The translations under genes were made by a program, and so were the position numbers. Shown piece by piece: positions 27,601-39,600 of a DNA stretch of 64,000 nucleotides (position 1 is its first letter; each line of letters begins with the position of its first letter). A model generated the notes under the pieces. That model was not told the DNA's origin, did no database searches, and saw only the letters and a list, made by a program, of their open reading frames with translations. Where the stretch lies: positions 30,518,429-30,582,428 of the forward strand of contig OZ007582.1 in the NCBI GenBank assembly GCA_963931925.1. The letters run 5' to 3'. Origin of the DNA: Onchidella celtica. Its lineage: Eukaryota > Mollusca > Gastropoda > Systellommatophora > Onchidiidae.

Positions 27601-30600
27601 CCAGTACCTGAACTGTGTGGTCTGAAGACTAAGAAGTCCTTGCTAACGGACTGACTGAGCTCTAGAAAGAAAGGTCTGAGTGGGCTGACCTTTGAAAGCC
27701 CACGCTGCGCTATATTGATGTTCGCGCCTACCAGTAGGCGTGAGCAATGGTAATATATCTTAATTATTCAAGTATAATAGAGATCGGAGATAGAGAGAGA
27801 ACTACAGCCTCATAGGAAGACTAAGGAAACCCCAGCTGGCACTCGACCACGAGTGTCCTGTATGATAGATCTATTGCCATAGTATGATTGGAATAATATA
27901 GCACATTGTTGATGAATTGAATAGTGATTGTGCATAAAATATAGTCTTTTGGCAACTGCTTAAATTACCTACAAGCCGAAGAGTGCTTCTGTAGGCTTTG
28001 AACGTACTGGGCTCTCCTAACATTTAAGCCCATATGATTTATGGAGAGTTTGCCTGGCGACTGGCCAGTGGCGACTCAACTGTCACTTTAAATTGATATC
28101 CAGTTTCGTATAATATACCTATTTACTATTGATTGCAGTACCTCCATAGTTACATGAATATCATTGGTTAAGTTATTAATTAGAGTTTTTGGTTTGAATA
28201 TATACCTCTATTGTCTTTTGTTTTGTTATTAATATTTATGTAAACTATGGCCTGACCGGCCTGACATATATACGCTCTAGTTATTTAGTACTTTTCTTGT
28301 GTGGTTGCGTCCGAGTGTGAGTTAGCTGCCTCTCGTGCAGTCGTAACATCCCCAAGACCCTAACTCTGCTCGTGACACACACAATATGCTGAAAATTTCA
28401 TTTTTCCTTATCCGAGTGTTGAACTTTTTTCTTCTTTCTTGCTTAACATGCTATGGAGGGGCAGAACTCACAGCAATTTAGGAGACAGACTAAAAAAAAA
28501 AACAACAAGAGACAGAATAACCCAGTTCTGAAGCTACAAGAGGAGTGTGGCAACTCAGCCTCCTGTATTCATATAACCAATGAACTTACCATGACCTCTT
28601 CAGGTGATGCCTCAGCCAATAGACCTTCCCTCTGTGCACTAATAGGATGGATAAAAAAAACTGCCTTCAAGATCCATAGAAATTCCTTTGACTTTCCATG
28701 TAAATAGAATGCCACATCCAGATACACCAAATATTACCTAATTCACTAATTTTTTCACAAGGCTTCCAGAGGTAAATAGTCAACTCAAGTTACAAGAATG
28801 GTTTCATTTTCAATAGTGGGAGAGACTGATGAATGTATTCAGTTAATCTTTGAACAATGCAACTGATCTGGAATCAAAATGGAAAGCAGAATACAAACCC
28901 ATATCTCAAAAGAAAATGTCTTCTTTTTCACTCTTAGCATTTGTTGTATAGTTTTCTTGATGTTTGTTTAACACTGCCCTTTGCAAAACACAATGTTTTT
29001 CTACTTTGTGCAACATCACAGCTAAAATACGAACGCATCCCCACTGAAATACAAAATGATAATCACTGAAATGTGGACATTTGCTTAGAGGAGACAGACC
29101 TGATACAACAACTTACCAGGTGACATGAAAATAAGCTTTGCACATTCCAGCATCACAGTTAATGCAAACACCTGTCTGACTGAAGCGAGAATCCTCACAT
29201 AACGAGCATTCCTGAAATAAAAAACAGATCATAATGTGATACGAAGAAAATTAATTGAGTAATGAAATTACTAAGTGTATCTAGATTCTCTTTTTCTTTC
29301 TTTCTCAATCAGCCCCTCCTTTAACATTCTATTCTGCCTTCTTTTCACTCTTTCTCAATCTGCCCCCCCTTTACCATTCTATTCTACCTTCTTTTCGCTT
29401 TTTATCAATCTGCCCCTCCCTTACCATTCTATCTTCTTTATGCTCTTTCTCAATCTGCCCTTCCCTTCCTATTTTATTCTACATTCTTTGTGCTCCTTCT
29501 CAATCTGCCCCTCCCTTACTATTCTATTATGCCTTCTTTTCACTCGTTCTCAATCTGCCCCTCCTTTACCATTCTATTATGCCTTCTTTTCACTCGTTCT
29601 CAATCTGCCCCTCCCTTACCATTCTATTATGCCTTCTTTTCACTCGTTCTCAATCTGCCCCTCCCTTACCATTCTATTATGCCTTCTTTTCACTCGTTCT
29701 CAATCTGCCCCTCCCTTACCATTCTATTATGCCTTCTTTTCACTCGTTCTCAATCTGCCCCTCCCTTACCATTCTATTATGCCTTCTTTTCACTCGTTCT
29801 CAATCTGCCCCTCCCTTACCATTCTATTATGCCTTCTTTTCACTCGTTCTCAATCTGCCCCTCCCTTACCATTTCTACTTCTCGCCCTTTCTCAATCTGC
29901 CCCTCCCTAACTATTCTACCTCCTTTTTGCTCTTTCTCAATCTGCCCCTCCCTTACTATACTATTCCAGCTTCTTTTTGCTCTTTCTCAATTTGCCCCCC
30001 CCCCCCCCCCTTACTATTCTACCTTCTTTTTTGCTCTTTCTCAATCTGCCCCTCCCTTACTATACTATTCCAGCTTCTTTTTGCTCTTTCTCAATCTGCC
30101 TCTGCTCTTCTCTAACTATCTTCTTCTCCTCATTTCTTTCCCCGTCAAAAAGGATCTTGTTTCCTTTCTTATTTACTCTTTTCTATCTGCCTGACTCTGA
30201 AACATAGGGCTCAAGTAAAAATTTTTTTGAAAACCACTATCTTCATCCGTGCAATGCAACTAATCAGTATGGGGATTCATTCTGTGAACCAACAAAGCCC
30301 TCAAGTCTTTGAAATTATCATTTCTGCACCACAGTTTGAACAGGGTCCATATCCCCCATGATGCAACCACCACCATAGATCTCTTTCTGGGACCATAAGT
30401 AGGAAAGCCCCTGAGTGGATCTTGGAGTGGGCAGAGGAGCACTTATGGGGATGCCCAGTGCGCTAGGATTCTGGTTCCTGTCATCAAATCAAATCTTTCT
30501 GTCTTTCTTCCCTCCTTCCTCATCTTGCTTACCCGTGCACCCCACTTTGAATACGGCATCTCAAACAATGTGACCAGACTCAGCTTATCCACATCTCCGA

Positions 30601-33600
30601 AGGCAACACCAGGAGTATACAAAGCACACACAATATGGACCCATCTGGAAAAGATACAATTATCATCCAAATTTTACTCACAATCCTTCTGTTGACAATC
30701 CTTAATTACATCTACCACATAACGTCAATGTATTTCATGGTTCATGTCACAAACTTCAGAAAGAAGGGAGAATATGAAATAATTCCCTGTATGAATGATT
30801 GTACTTATAATAAACAATACTGCTACTTTTATTATTTTTAGACATTTCATCATAAATTTACACCACAAGTTCACATTTCACATGTTTAACATCAAAATGT
30901 TCAAAGTTATCGCATACAAAATACCCCCTGCAATTTCAATTTATTTCACGGTGATGTCTATATAATGATTCCAAGGAGCAGGAAGAATACAGAATGACCA
31001 TATGTGTGTGTGCCTGAGAAAACCCACAATAAGTTGGCAACATGACATTTTGAGTTCTGTACATATAATAAAAGACAAGACATTTCTGATAAATTGAAGT
31101 CAGTGACCCCCCTAAAACAAGATTTTGAGAAAACGGCATTTAATCCTATAAGTGGCAATAGCTAATTGACCAAGTAATATTGGAGTGATTGCTGTTAGGA
31201 GACCGTACTCTAATAACTAAGCCGTTATAGAGATCATAGTGAGTAGTGTTCACTGCTCGTCTACAGTTTACCCTGTAACATGCCACGGTCCCCTAAAAAA
31301 CAGCCAAGACGGAAGTTTTTGGATCTTGTTAAGATACCGTAGTCTAATTACAAAGCTGTTATAGAGATCATAGTGAGTAGTGTTCACTGCTCGTCTACAG
31401 TTTACCCTGTAACATGCCACGGTCCCCTAAACAACAGCCAAGTTGGAAATTTGTGTCGGACCCATATTTTCACTTCAAAGCTGTTTTTCTCAAAATCAGC
31501 TCTGCCGACTTTATGTGGGTTTTCTCAGGCACACTCACATATAAATATAGTTCATCGGCTGTTGGAACCGCCTTAAAATTAAATTGAGGCTGTTTTCATA
31601 GTTTAATTACAAAGGCAAACAGAAAAAAATACTGAGTTGTGGTCACTGCTCCCTCACAGCTTTTTATGTACAGTACTACTCACGGCTGTTTAAATCGCCT
31701 TGAAAGCGGTATTCTAGTTGCCGACCGAAATCCCCCGCCGACCTCCCGTGATGCGGTCATAAATCACCTGTCAGCCGTGTGCACATCCGTGACGGCATGC
31801 CGATCCCTGGCCAGGCCTGAGTAATACGATTCCATCAATTTTCGCATACCTTTGCAACGTGATATCTTCCGATCTAATGATGCTAGAGCACCATGCGAGA
31901 TCTCATTTTAAACGTCAGGATTTTACCGACAATGTCAAGACCAGATTTAATTCATAAGAGTAAATTTTTGCGAGAGCAGTAAGTAATTTTTAGAAACGTA
32001 ATTATTGTACGAGCCAGCATAACTTGGCCACATGTAGAAAATCCATTTACGAGGTGGACGGCGATAGTCCTCAGCCAGATGAGGGACATGGAGACGCAGT
32101 TGAGCAGTCCATTGTGAGGGGCCTGATTTAAAGCTCCAGAGCCTAAGCTACTTGGTTTGATATAAACCCACAGCGTTTACATCCAGCGCTCTCACTCCCA
32201 GTGAGAGCCGCATGGTGAGAGTCTATACTAATTTGTAATGATGAAAGTGAACCGTTCTACTTACTTTTGAAGACAGTTTCAGAGCTACCGCCAGACAACG
32301 CATGGTTGTACAAGCATTCTCCATGGCGTGTCTAGAGGAGATGTCCACATCATAACATGTCTCATTGAATTAATAGAATTTAAACTGTTATATCCGTCGC
32401 CACGTGCGCGGATTCTATTTGCCATATAACTCATATGACCTGCAAGTAGTTAGATTGAATTCGTTAGTCTTTATAAAAGCTGTAGTTCCATTAGTTAGAT
32501 TCAGTTGCCTTTGAATTGATATATATATTTATAATTATATTTGTTACATTAATTCCTGTAATTAAACTGCTCTACAGTTCTGCTAAAATTGAAAGCAATT
32601 GATTTATTTAGTTTCTAGAGTGCAAGTATTTATTTTTGTGTGTTCGTCGATTGTGGGAGCGGACCTCGAAAGAGTGTCAGTCGAAATATCCCCATGTAAC
32701 CCACATCGCGACACTGGAGGGGACATTGTTTAGTTTATAGGTTATTTAGATTGGAGTATAATATCGGTTTTCTCTTTGATTAACTTTTGTTTTTTTTCAG
32801 TTTCAGTGCTCACGTGGTCTTCACGTTAAGCTAGTTTAATTACTTCATTGTATTTAGTTTTGTATACTGCTTGCTTTCATTATTTGTTCCACATATTTCC
32901 GGCTCTCCCATTGACCCGAGGATCGAGGCCAAGGAGACTTCAACATAACTAAACGAAGAAAGACAAACGTACTGACTGTGGTGTACGCAAGGGCTAAAGG
33001 AATCTCCACCAGTTCCTTGAGTTAAGTGATTCCATCCTTAATATCGTCTGCGTTAAGGAGTTGAGTGTTCCTCCTTCTGTTTTACAGGCTCCTTTTACTT
33101 TTTCTCTGTGTTTAGGAACCCACGGGCGGTGGCGAGGGCGTTCTTACGTGTGCGTGTCCTCTGTGCCAAAGTGGTGGCTTGGTCGCCGATTTTGCCGTTT
33201 CGACGACAACGTCTGCGGTCTCGCAACAACCAGTGGTGATTAAAACAGTGAGGATTCGCATTCGTGAGAATAGACTTTGATAGGGATCTGTACATTTTGT
33301 TTAGATTGTAGCGTTTCTATCTTCCTCGTTGTTTTAGGAAGACGTCTCTCTTGTCCTCTTCTTAATCCTATCTGTAAATATGTTCAGACTGTAGAGTTTG
33401 TTATTGTCCGTCTTTTCTTGTTAGTCTAGCGTCGAGTTTCGTGTTGTTTTTTTTTATTACACCTTACGTACATTGTAATTATACATTCCTTTTCTTAAAT
33501 ATATTGCCTGTGTGAATCATGCGTCAATGTTGACGCATTGATTATATTCTCTGGTTGTTGTGACGAGTAAGGCTCATAGGCCGGAAGTTAGATATATTGT

Positions 33601-36600
33601 TGGGAATAGAGATTCCCCATTCAAGCGCAGTTGTGCACCTGCCTTGAATCTTCAGTAACTAAGTACTGAAATAGTAGTTCTTAAAAAGAACTTCAGGTAA
33701 TAGAATTTACCTCGGAATTTAAAATATACGATAGCTATATAAAGATAGCTGTAATTTTAATCAACGAAATAAAATTGTCGTTGATTTATACGTCATAAAC
33801 ATTAGTTACGCAGTGATAACAGTAAGGACACTGCAAGTTGTATAACGAAGGAACAGTGTTGGTAATTCGTCGTTCTTAGTAGCGGCCACCCGACGAGGTC
33901 AATTGGCCTCAGGGATAATTGATAACTTCAGGTTAATAATTAAGATTGTTATTTTAATCGGATAATCGTAAAGAATACAGTGCTAACATAGTTCACTGTA
34001 CGCAGGTTATCGCGTGAAGGATCCGGATACCTGACCTTTATCAATACTAGATCTCATATAGAGACTTATTCGGAGTCTTAACCATAATGACTGATTACTC
34101 TGCCTATATTAACGCGGCGAAGCTGTTGGGCGTCCCCGATGATCAGCTACCCGCTTGGTGCGAAAGGAAACAAAAGGAAGACCAAGAGCTGGCTCGAGAG
34201 GAGCGCGCCGCAGAACGAGCCGAGAAGGCCGAGGAACGCGAACGAGAAAGAGAAAAAGAACGACACGAAAGAGAAAAAGAAGAACGAGAAAGAGAAAAAG
34301 AAGAACGAAAAAGAGCTGAGAACGCGGCTCAAAGAGAGCATGAAATTTTTCTAAAGAAACTAGAATTGCAGGCCATCCAGCCCACCGCGGCTCCGCTAGC
34401 ATCCGCGAATAATGTTAAAACTAAGCCGAAGCTACCGACCTACAATGATAAGATCGACCACATCGATTCTTACATCCATCGCTTTGAGCTCCACGCTGTA
34501 GCCGCCGGTTGGGACCGCACGGAATGGACTTCGTGCCTTGCAAATTTATTGACTGGTCGTGCGCTTGAGGTATTTCATGGCCTCAATATTGAAGATTCTA
34601 AAAACTATGATGTCCTTAAAAAGGCTCTTCTCAAAAGATTTCAACATACAGAGGACGGGTTTCACCAACGATTCCGGACGTGTAAACCGGACCCATCCGA
34701 AAACTTCTCTACGTACGTTGATCGATTAAAGCACTACCTCGACCGCTGGATTCAGTTAGCCGGCATCGCTGACGGTAGCTTTCAAGGGCTGTACGAGCTA
34801 ATATTAAAGGACCAAATTTATAACGCGTGTCACCCTGATCTGGTGTCCCACCTTAAAGAGTGGGCACCGAAAACATTAATAGAAACCACGTCGTTGGCGG
34901 AGCAGTACGCTTCTGCCCATCCCAATCGTTCGCTGGCGAAACCAAAAACAAGCGAACCCTTTTATGCCGGAGTCAGTGGTGCTCCACCTGCGGGAAGTAG
35001 AAATTCCCGTCCTACTAATCGCCAGACACCGTCTCCGAGGGCATACTCCCAACCGCCACCGAATCGATCGCGCGGTTTTCCGCGACGTGCTGGACCACCC
35101 ACTGGACCACAAGCGCAAAATTTTTCTGGTCCACCGCGTCGGGATAATTGCAAGGGCTTCCAGTATCAAGGCCCACCATGCCCACCTCCTTGGGCATATT
35201 TTACTACTCCATATAACGCGCCTCCAATGCCACCCCAACGTAACGTGAATATTATCAGGTGCTATCGGTGCAATAGACCTGGGCATATATCAAAGGATTG
35301 TAAAGTAAAATTCGAGGCTGCGAATGCTTGCACTGTCGTAGTTCCGGCTGCACAGAATGTCAGCCCCGTCGAACTCACGTCGCCCATCACGGGCGCCGTC
35401 CCGGTGATGTCGGCCCTTCATCAGCACGGGTCATTGACATTATATAAAGGTCATGTAAATGCCATACCCGCGTCCGTGTTACGGGATACAGGATGCACCA
35501 CCATAGGTGTCCGGGAGTCTTTGGTTCGACCGACCCAACTTATTGAACAAGAGGCAACATGTATTACTTTTGGGGGCTCCGTCGAGCGTTTCCGACTCGC
35601 GGAGGTCTACGTCGCCACGCCATTTATTACCGGTGTCGTAACGGCGTGTGTTTTACCGAATCCGGTTGCCGATTTAATAATTGGTAACTTACCACAGGTG
35701 AACGATACACCTGACGGCGACTTGAACATCTGGACAGAAGAAGTTGCGTGTGTAATCACCCGGCAACAGTCAAAGCGTCCACCGGATAGTAATTTAGCGA
35801 CCCCTGTTTTTGATTTCAATGTCACGCCTTCCATTTTTTACAGAGAACAACAAAACGACTCTTCACTTCAACCGCTGTTCGCGAGGGTTCAACCTCAGAA
35901 TGGAAATGCCTCTCCATTCCTTATTAAGAATAAATTACTTTATAGAAATTTCAGAAATAAACGCGACGCCGTCGAACAGCTGGTAGTTCCTAAGTCGTTC
36001 CGTCGTGATATTTTGCGTCTCGCGCACGACACTTCCTTTTCAGGCCACCAAGGTTCAGCCAGAACCAAGTCACGAATATTGGCACATTTTTTTTGGCCTG
36101 GAGTATACGCGGACGTCAACCGTTTTGTGGCGCGCTGCAATGTGTGTCAAAAACGTACACCCAAAGGTAAGGCATCGCGCGCGCCCCTACAGGAAATGCC
36201 TCCAGTCTCAATCCCATTTCAGCGGGTCGCGATTGACTTGGTGGGCCCTCTTACTAAATCAGATAGGGGCCACCGTTTTATTCTTTCGGTCATCGACTAC
36301 GCGACGCGCTGGCCTGAGGCTATTCCCTTGAAAGACATTACGGCTGACCATATCGCTGAAGCGCTTATGACTATTTTCTCGCGAGTCGGATTTCCCGGCG
36401 AGATTCTTTCCGACAGAGGTCCACAATTCACCTCTGAACTATACAAAAAGGTGCTGGAGTTAGCGGGCATTAGGCAGAAATTAACGTCCCCCTATCATCC
36501 GCAATCAAACGGTTGTTGCGAGCGGTGGAACGCGAGCATGAAGGCAATGTTAGCCCGCGTATCTGCCGATAGACCAGGAGACTGGGACCGTCAGCTCCCC

Positions 36601-39600
36601 GCTATTCTTTTCGCCTATAGGGAACTCCCGCACGCGTCCACGGGTTTCTCCCCATTTGAACTATTATACGGACGTAAACCACGTGGCCCGATGGCCATTC
36701 TTAGTCAATTGTTCACCGGTTCGGAAACCGATGATTATGATACGCGCTCCGCGTATCAATATGTTGTCGATCTCCGACAACGAATTATTAATGCATGCAA
36801 AACCGCTCTGCAATTTGCATGCGCTAGAGCGAGTTCTTCAAAATTTTATCGCGATCAGGGCGCCCAAATGCGCGCCTTAACCGTCGGAGATCTGACACTT
36901 GTACTTTTGCCTCAAACGCAAAATAAACTCCTTCTAACGTGGAAGGGACCATATAGAGTCCAAAAGAGACTCTCCAGAGTCAATTACTTGATAGACATCC
37001 GCGGGCAGCAAAAAGTATTCCATATTAATATGCTCAAAAAGTACCTGCCTAGCGATGATCGTCGTCGAGGCGACTCCGTTCATGTCATCGCAAGGGCCAA
37101 CGCGGCTTTAGTTACTGTCGACGACGAGGACCCGTTAAGTATCGACAGATCCTTGCCCATATTACAAGCCTCCGAGAGCATCAGTGATATTAATATCAGT
37201 GATGAGCTTACGCCGTCTCAAAAACAGGACCTTACGGACCTGCTCCAAGAATTTGCGACAGTGTTCACTGACCTGCCCGGTTGTACGTTTTTAGTCCAAC
37301 ATGTAATCCGTCTCCAGACAGACGTGCCTGTTTTTGTAAAACCGTACCCGTACCCGCTGCACGCTCACGAAACAATAATCACCGAGGTACGTGCAATGTT
37401 ACAATTAGGCGTAATAGAGCGGTCTACAAGCCCTTATTGCTCGCCCATTGTGTTAGTCAAGAAGAAAGACGATACCGTGCGCTTCTGCATTGACTATAGA
37501 AAGCTCAATGCTATTACCATCTATGATCAGGAGGACCTTTTCGCGCGGTTATCTAACGCCACTATCTTCTCTAAAATAGACTTATCCAAAGGATATTGGC
37601 AGATTCCTCTCGAAGAGGATAGTAAACAGTATACAGCCTTTCAAACCCCTTTGGGTTTAATGCAATGGAAATATATGCCTTTTGGACTGGTTACTGCACC
37701 AGCAACTTTCGCGCGCATGATGAACATCTTATTAAATGAACTGCGCTGCGTGTTATCCTACTTCGATGATATATGTATTTTTCAGACCGATTGGGCTGGC
37801 CACTTGATGGCCCTTCGTGAAGTCTTTGCCACTCTTCGCCGAGCTGGCCTTACCGCGAGGCCCAGTAAGGTCTTCTTGGGCTATTCCCACATAAACTTCT
37901 TGGGTCATACCATAACCCGCGGGGTTCAGACTCCAGACAATCGCAAAATATCCACTATTTTGAAACTTCAACCCCCTAAAACTAAAAAACAAGTCCGTAG
38001 CTTGTTGGGACTTTTGAATTATTACAGGAAATTTATACCAAACTTTTCCTCTCTCTCAGCCCCGTTATCTGATCTAACGAGGAAGAATCTTCCAAATAAA
38101 GTCGTCTGGACGCCTCAGTGCGCTGATGCCCTTCATACTATTCAGAATTTATTTTCTACTTTCCCCCTGCTTGTTTTACCAGATATTCGCCAGACCTTCG
38201 TCGTCCGTACAGATGCGTCGGATAAAGGTATCGGCGCCGTGTTGCTCCAAGAGCATGAAGGTTCCTTACGTCCGTGCTTTTACGCAAGCCGGAAGCTACT
38301 TGATAGAGAGACTCGATATGCGATTATCGAACGTGAGTGTCTCGCGATTGTTTACGCGGTCGATGCATTTTCTCGATACTTATTAATGTCCGAATTTATA
38401 ATTGAAACGGATCATCGTCCATTACTATTCCTCAAGTCGAACAGAGCGAGAAATGCGCGACTTACCCGATGGAGCCTTGCGCTCCAGGAATACAAATTTA
38501 CCATTAGAGCTATACCTGGGAATGATAATCTACAAGCCGATGTGTTGTCCCGGTTAATTTAGTATCATTATATAGTCTGTAAACATTGAGGTTGAGCATT
38601 TTTCACCTTATTCGGAGACGGTGGATGGTTTCACATTATTTGTCCTACAAGTTATGGGCATACTTTCTCAAAATTTATGTGATTCCTTTATCCACTAGCG
38701 TCCATTCTGACCAAGACCTGAGTTCCAGACAACCTTGACGCCTTTGTCTGCGGGTCAATGAGATGAGGAAATGGCAAACCAAGGGACCAGACCTACTGCT
38801 GCCAGGATACCATTACGTTACATTAACCATTGTTTGTACATGTTATATATGTCATAATTACGCTCAGTGAAGCTATGAGCTAGATGCTCAATATTTTAAG
38901 TCTTTACAGTATGTCTTTGTGAAATAGGTTATCACTTTAATTGTAACGATATTGTTACATTACATATATTACACTATACACAATTACCACATATATTATA
39001 GAACGTCGCATATGTCCTTCAGAATGCACGTTCTCAACAATTTTTTTTCATGACTTTCAGTTAACGCTATAGTTTTTCCATATGGCTTCCAAATGTATTC
39101 TGACTTAATGACTTTAGTACACATTGTGTCGTTCAAACCCTAAGTTTTCACTGGGGTGGGGGATGTGTCAAGACCAGATTTAATTCATAAGAGTAAATTT
39201 TTGCGAGAGCAGTAAGTAATTTTTAGAAACGTAATTATTGTACGAGCCAGCATAACTTGGCCACATGTAGAAAATCCATTTACGAGGTGGACGGCGATAG
39301 TCCTCAGCCAGATGAGGGACACGGAGACGCAGTTGAGCAGTCCATTGTGAGGGGCCTGATTTAAAGCTCCAGAGCCTAAGCTACTTGGTTTGATATAAAC
39401 CCACAGCGTTTACATCCAGCGCTCTCACTCCCAGTGAGAGCCGCATGGTGAGAGTCTATACTAATTTGTAATGATGAAAGTGAACCGTTCTACTTACTTT
39501 TGAAGACAGTTTCAGAGCTACCGCCAGACAACGCATGGTTGTACAAGCATTCTCCATGGCGTGTCTAGAGGAGATGTCCACATCATAACATGTCTCATTG

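Larger units (their letters stand above)
23341..28377 (+). mobile_element. E2: non-autonomous LTR retrotransposon of the Gmr1-like group
   Basis: 5037 bp bounded by 1225-bp LTRs (TGTCATGATT...CGTGACA) and a perfect 5-bp target duplication CACAC (23336-23340 and 28378-28382). The 2587-bp interior has a primer site, the conserved leader block, hairpin repeats and a 3' UTR with polypurine tract, all homologous to E1 and E3, but no gag or pol. The join from leader-like to 3' UTR-like sequence falls near 26500-26600. It resembles a large non-autonomous deletion derivative and must rely on proteins from a related element. It is in PHF14 intron 11, antisense to the gene. Confidence 0.92.

Noticed and set aside
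29581..29880. CRISPR-like regular array
   Set aside because: Units are contiguous 50-bp repeats with no variable spacers, in a eukaryotic intron. It is a minisatellite.
29275..30207. Overlapping open frames of 178-234 codons on the plus strand
   Set aside because: They are read-through of the 50-bp minisatellite in several frames. The peptide is a simple repeat with no domain, and it lies antisense to a PHF14 intron.
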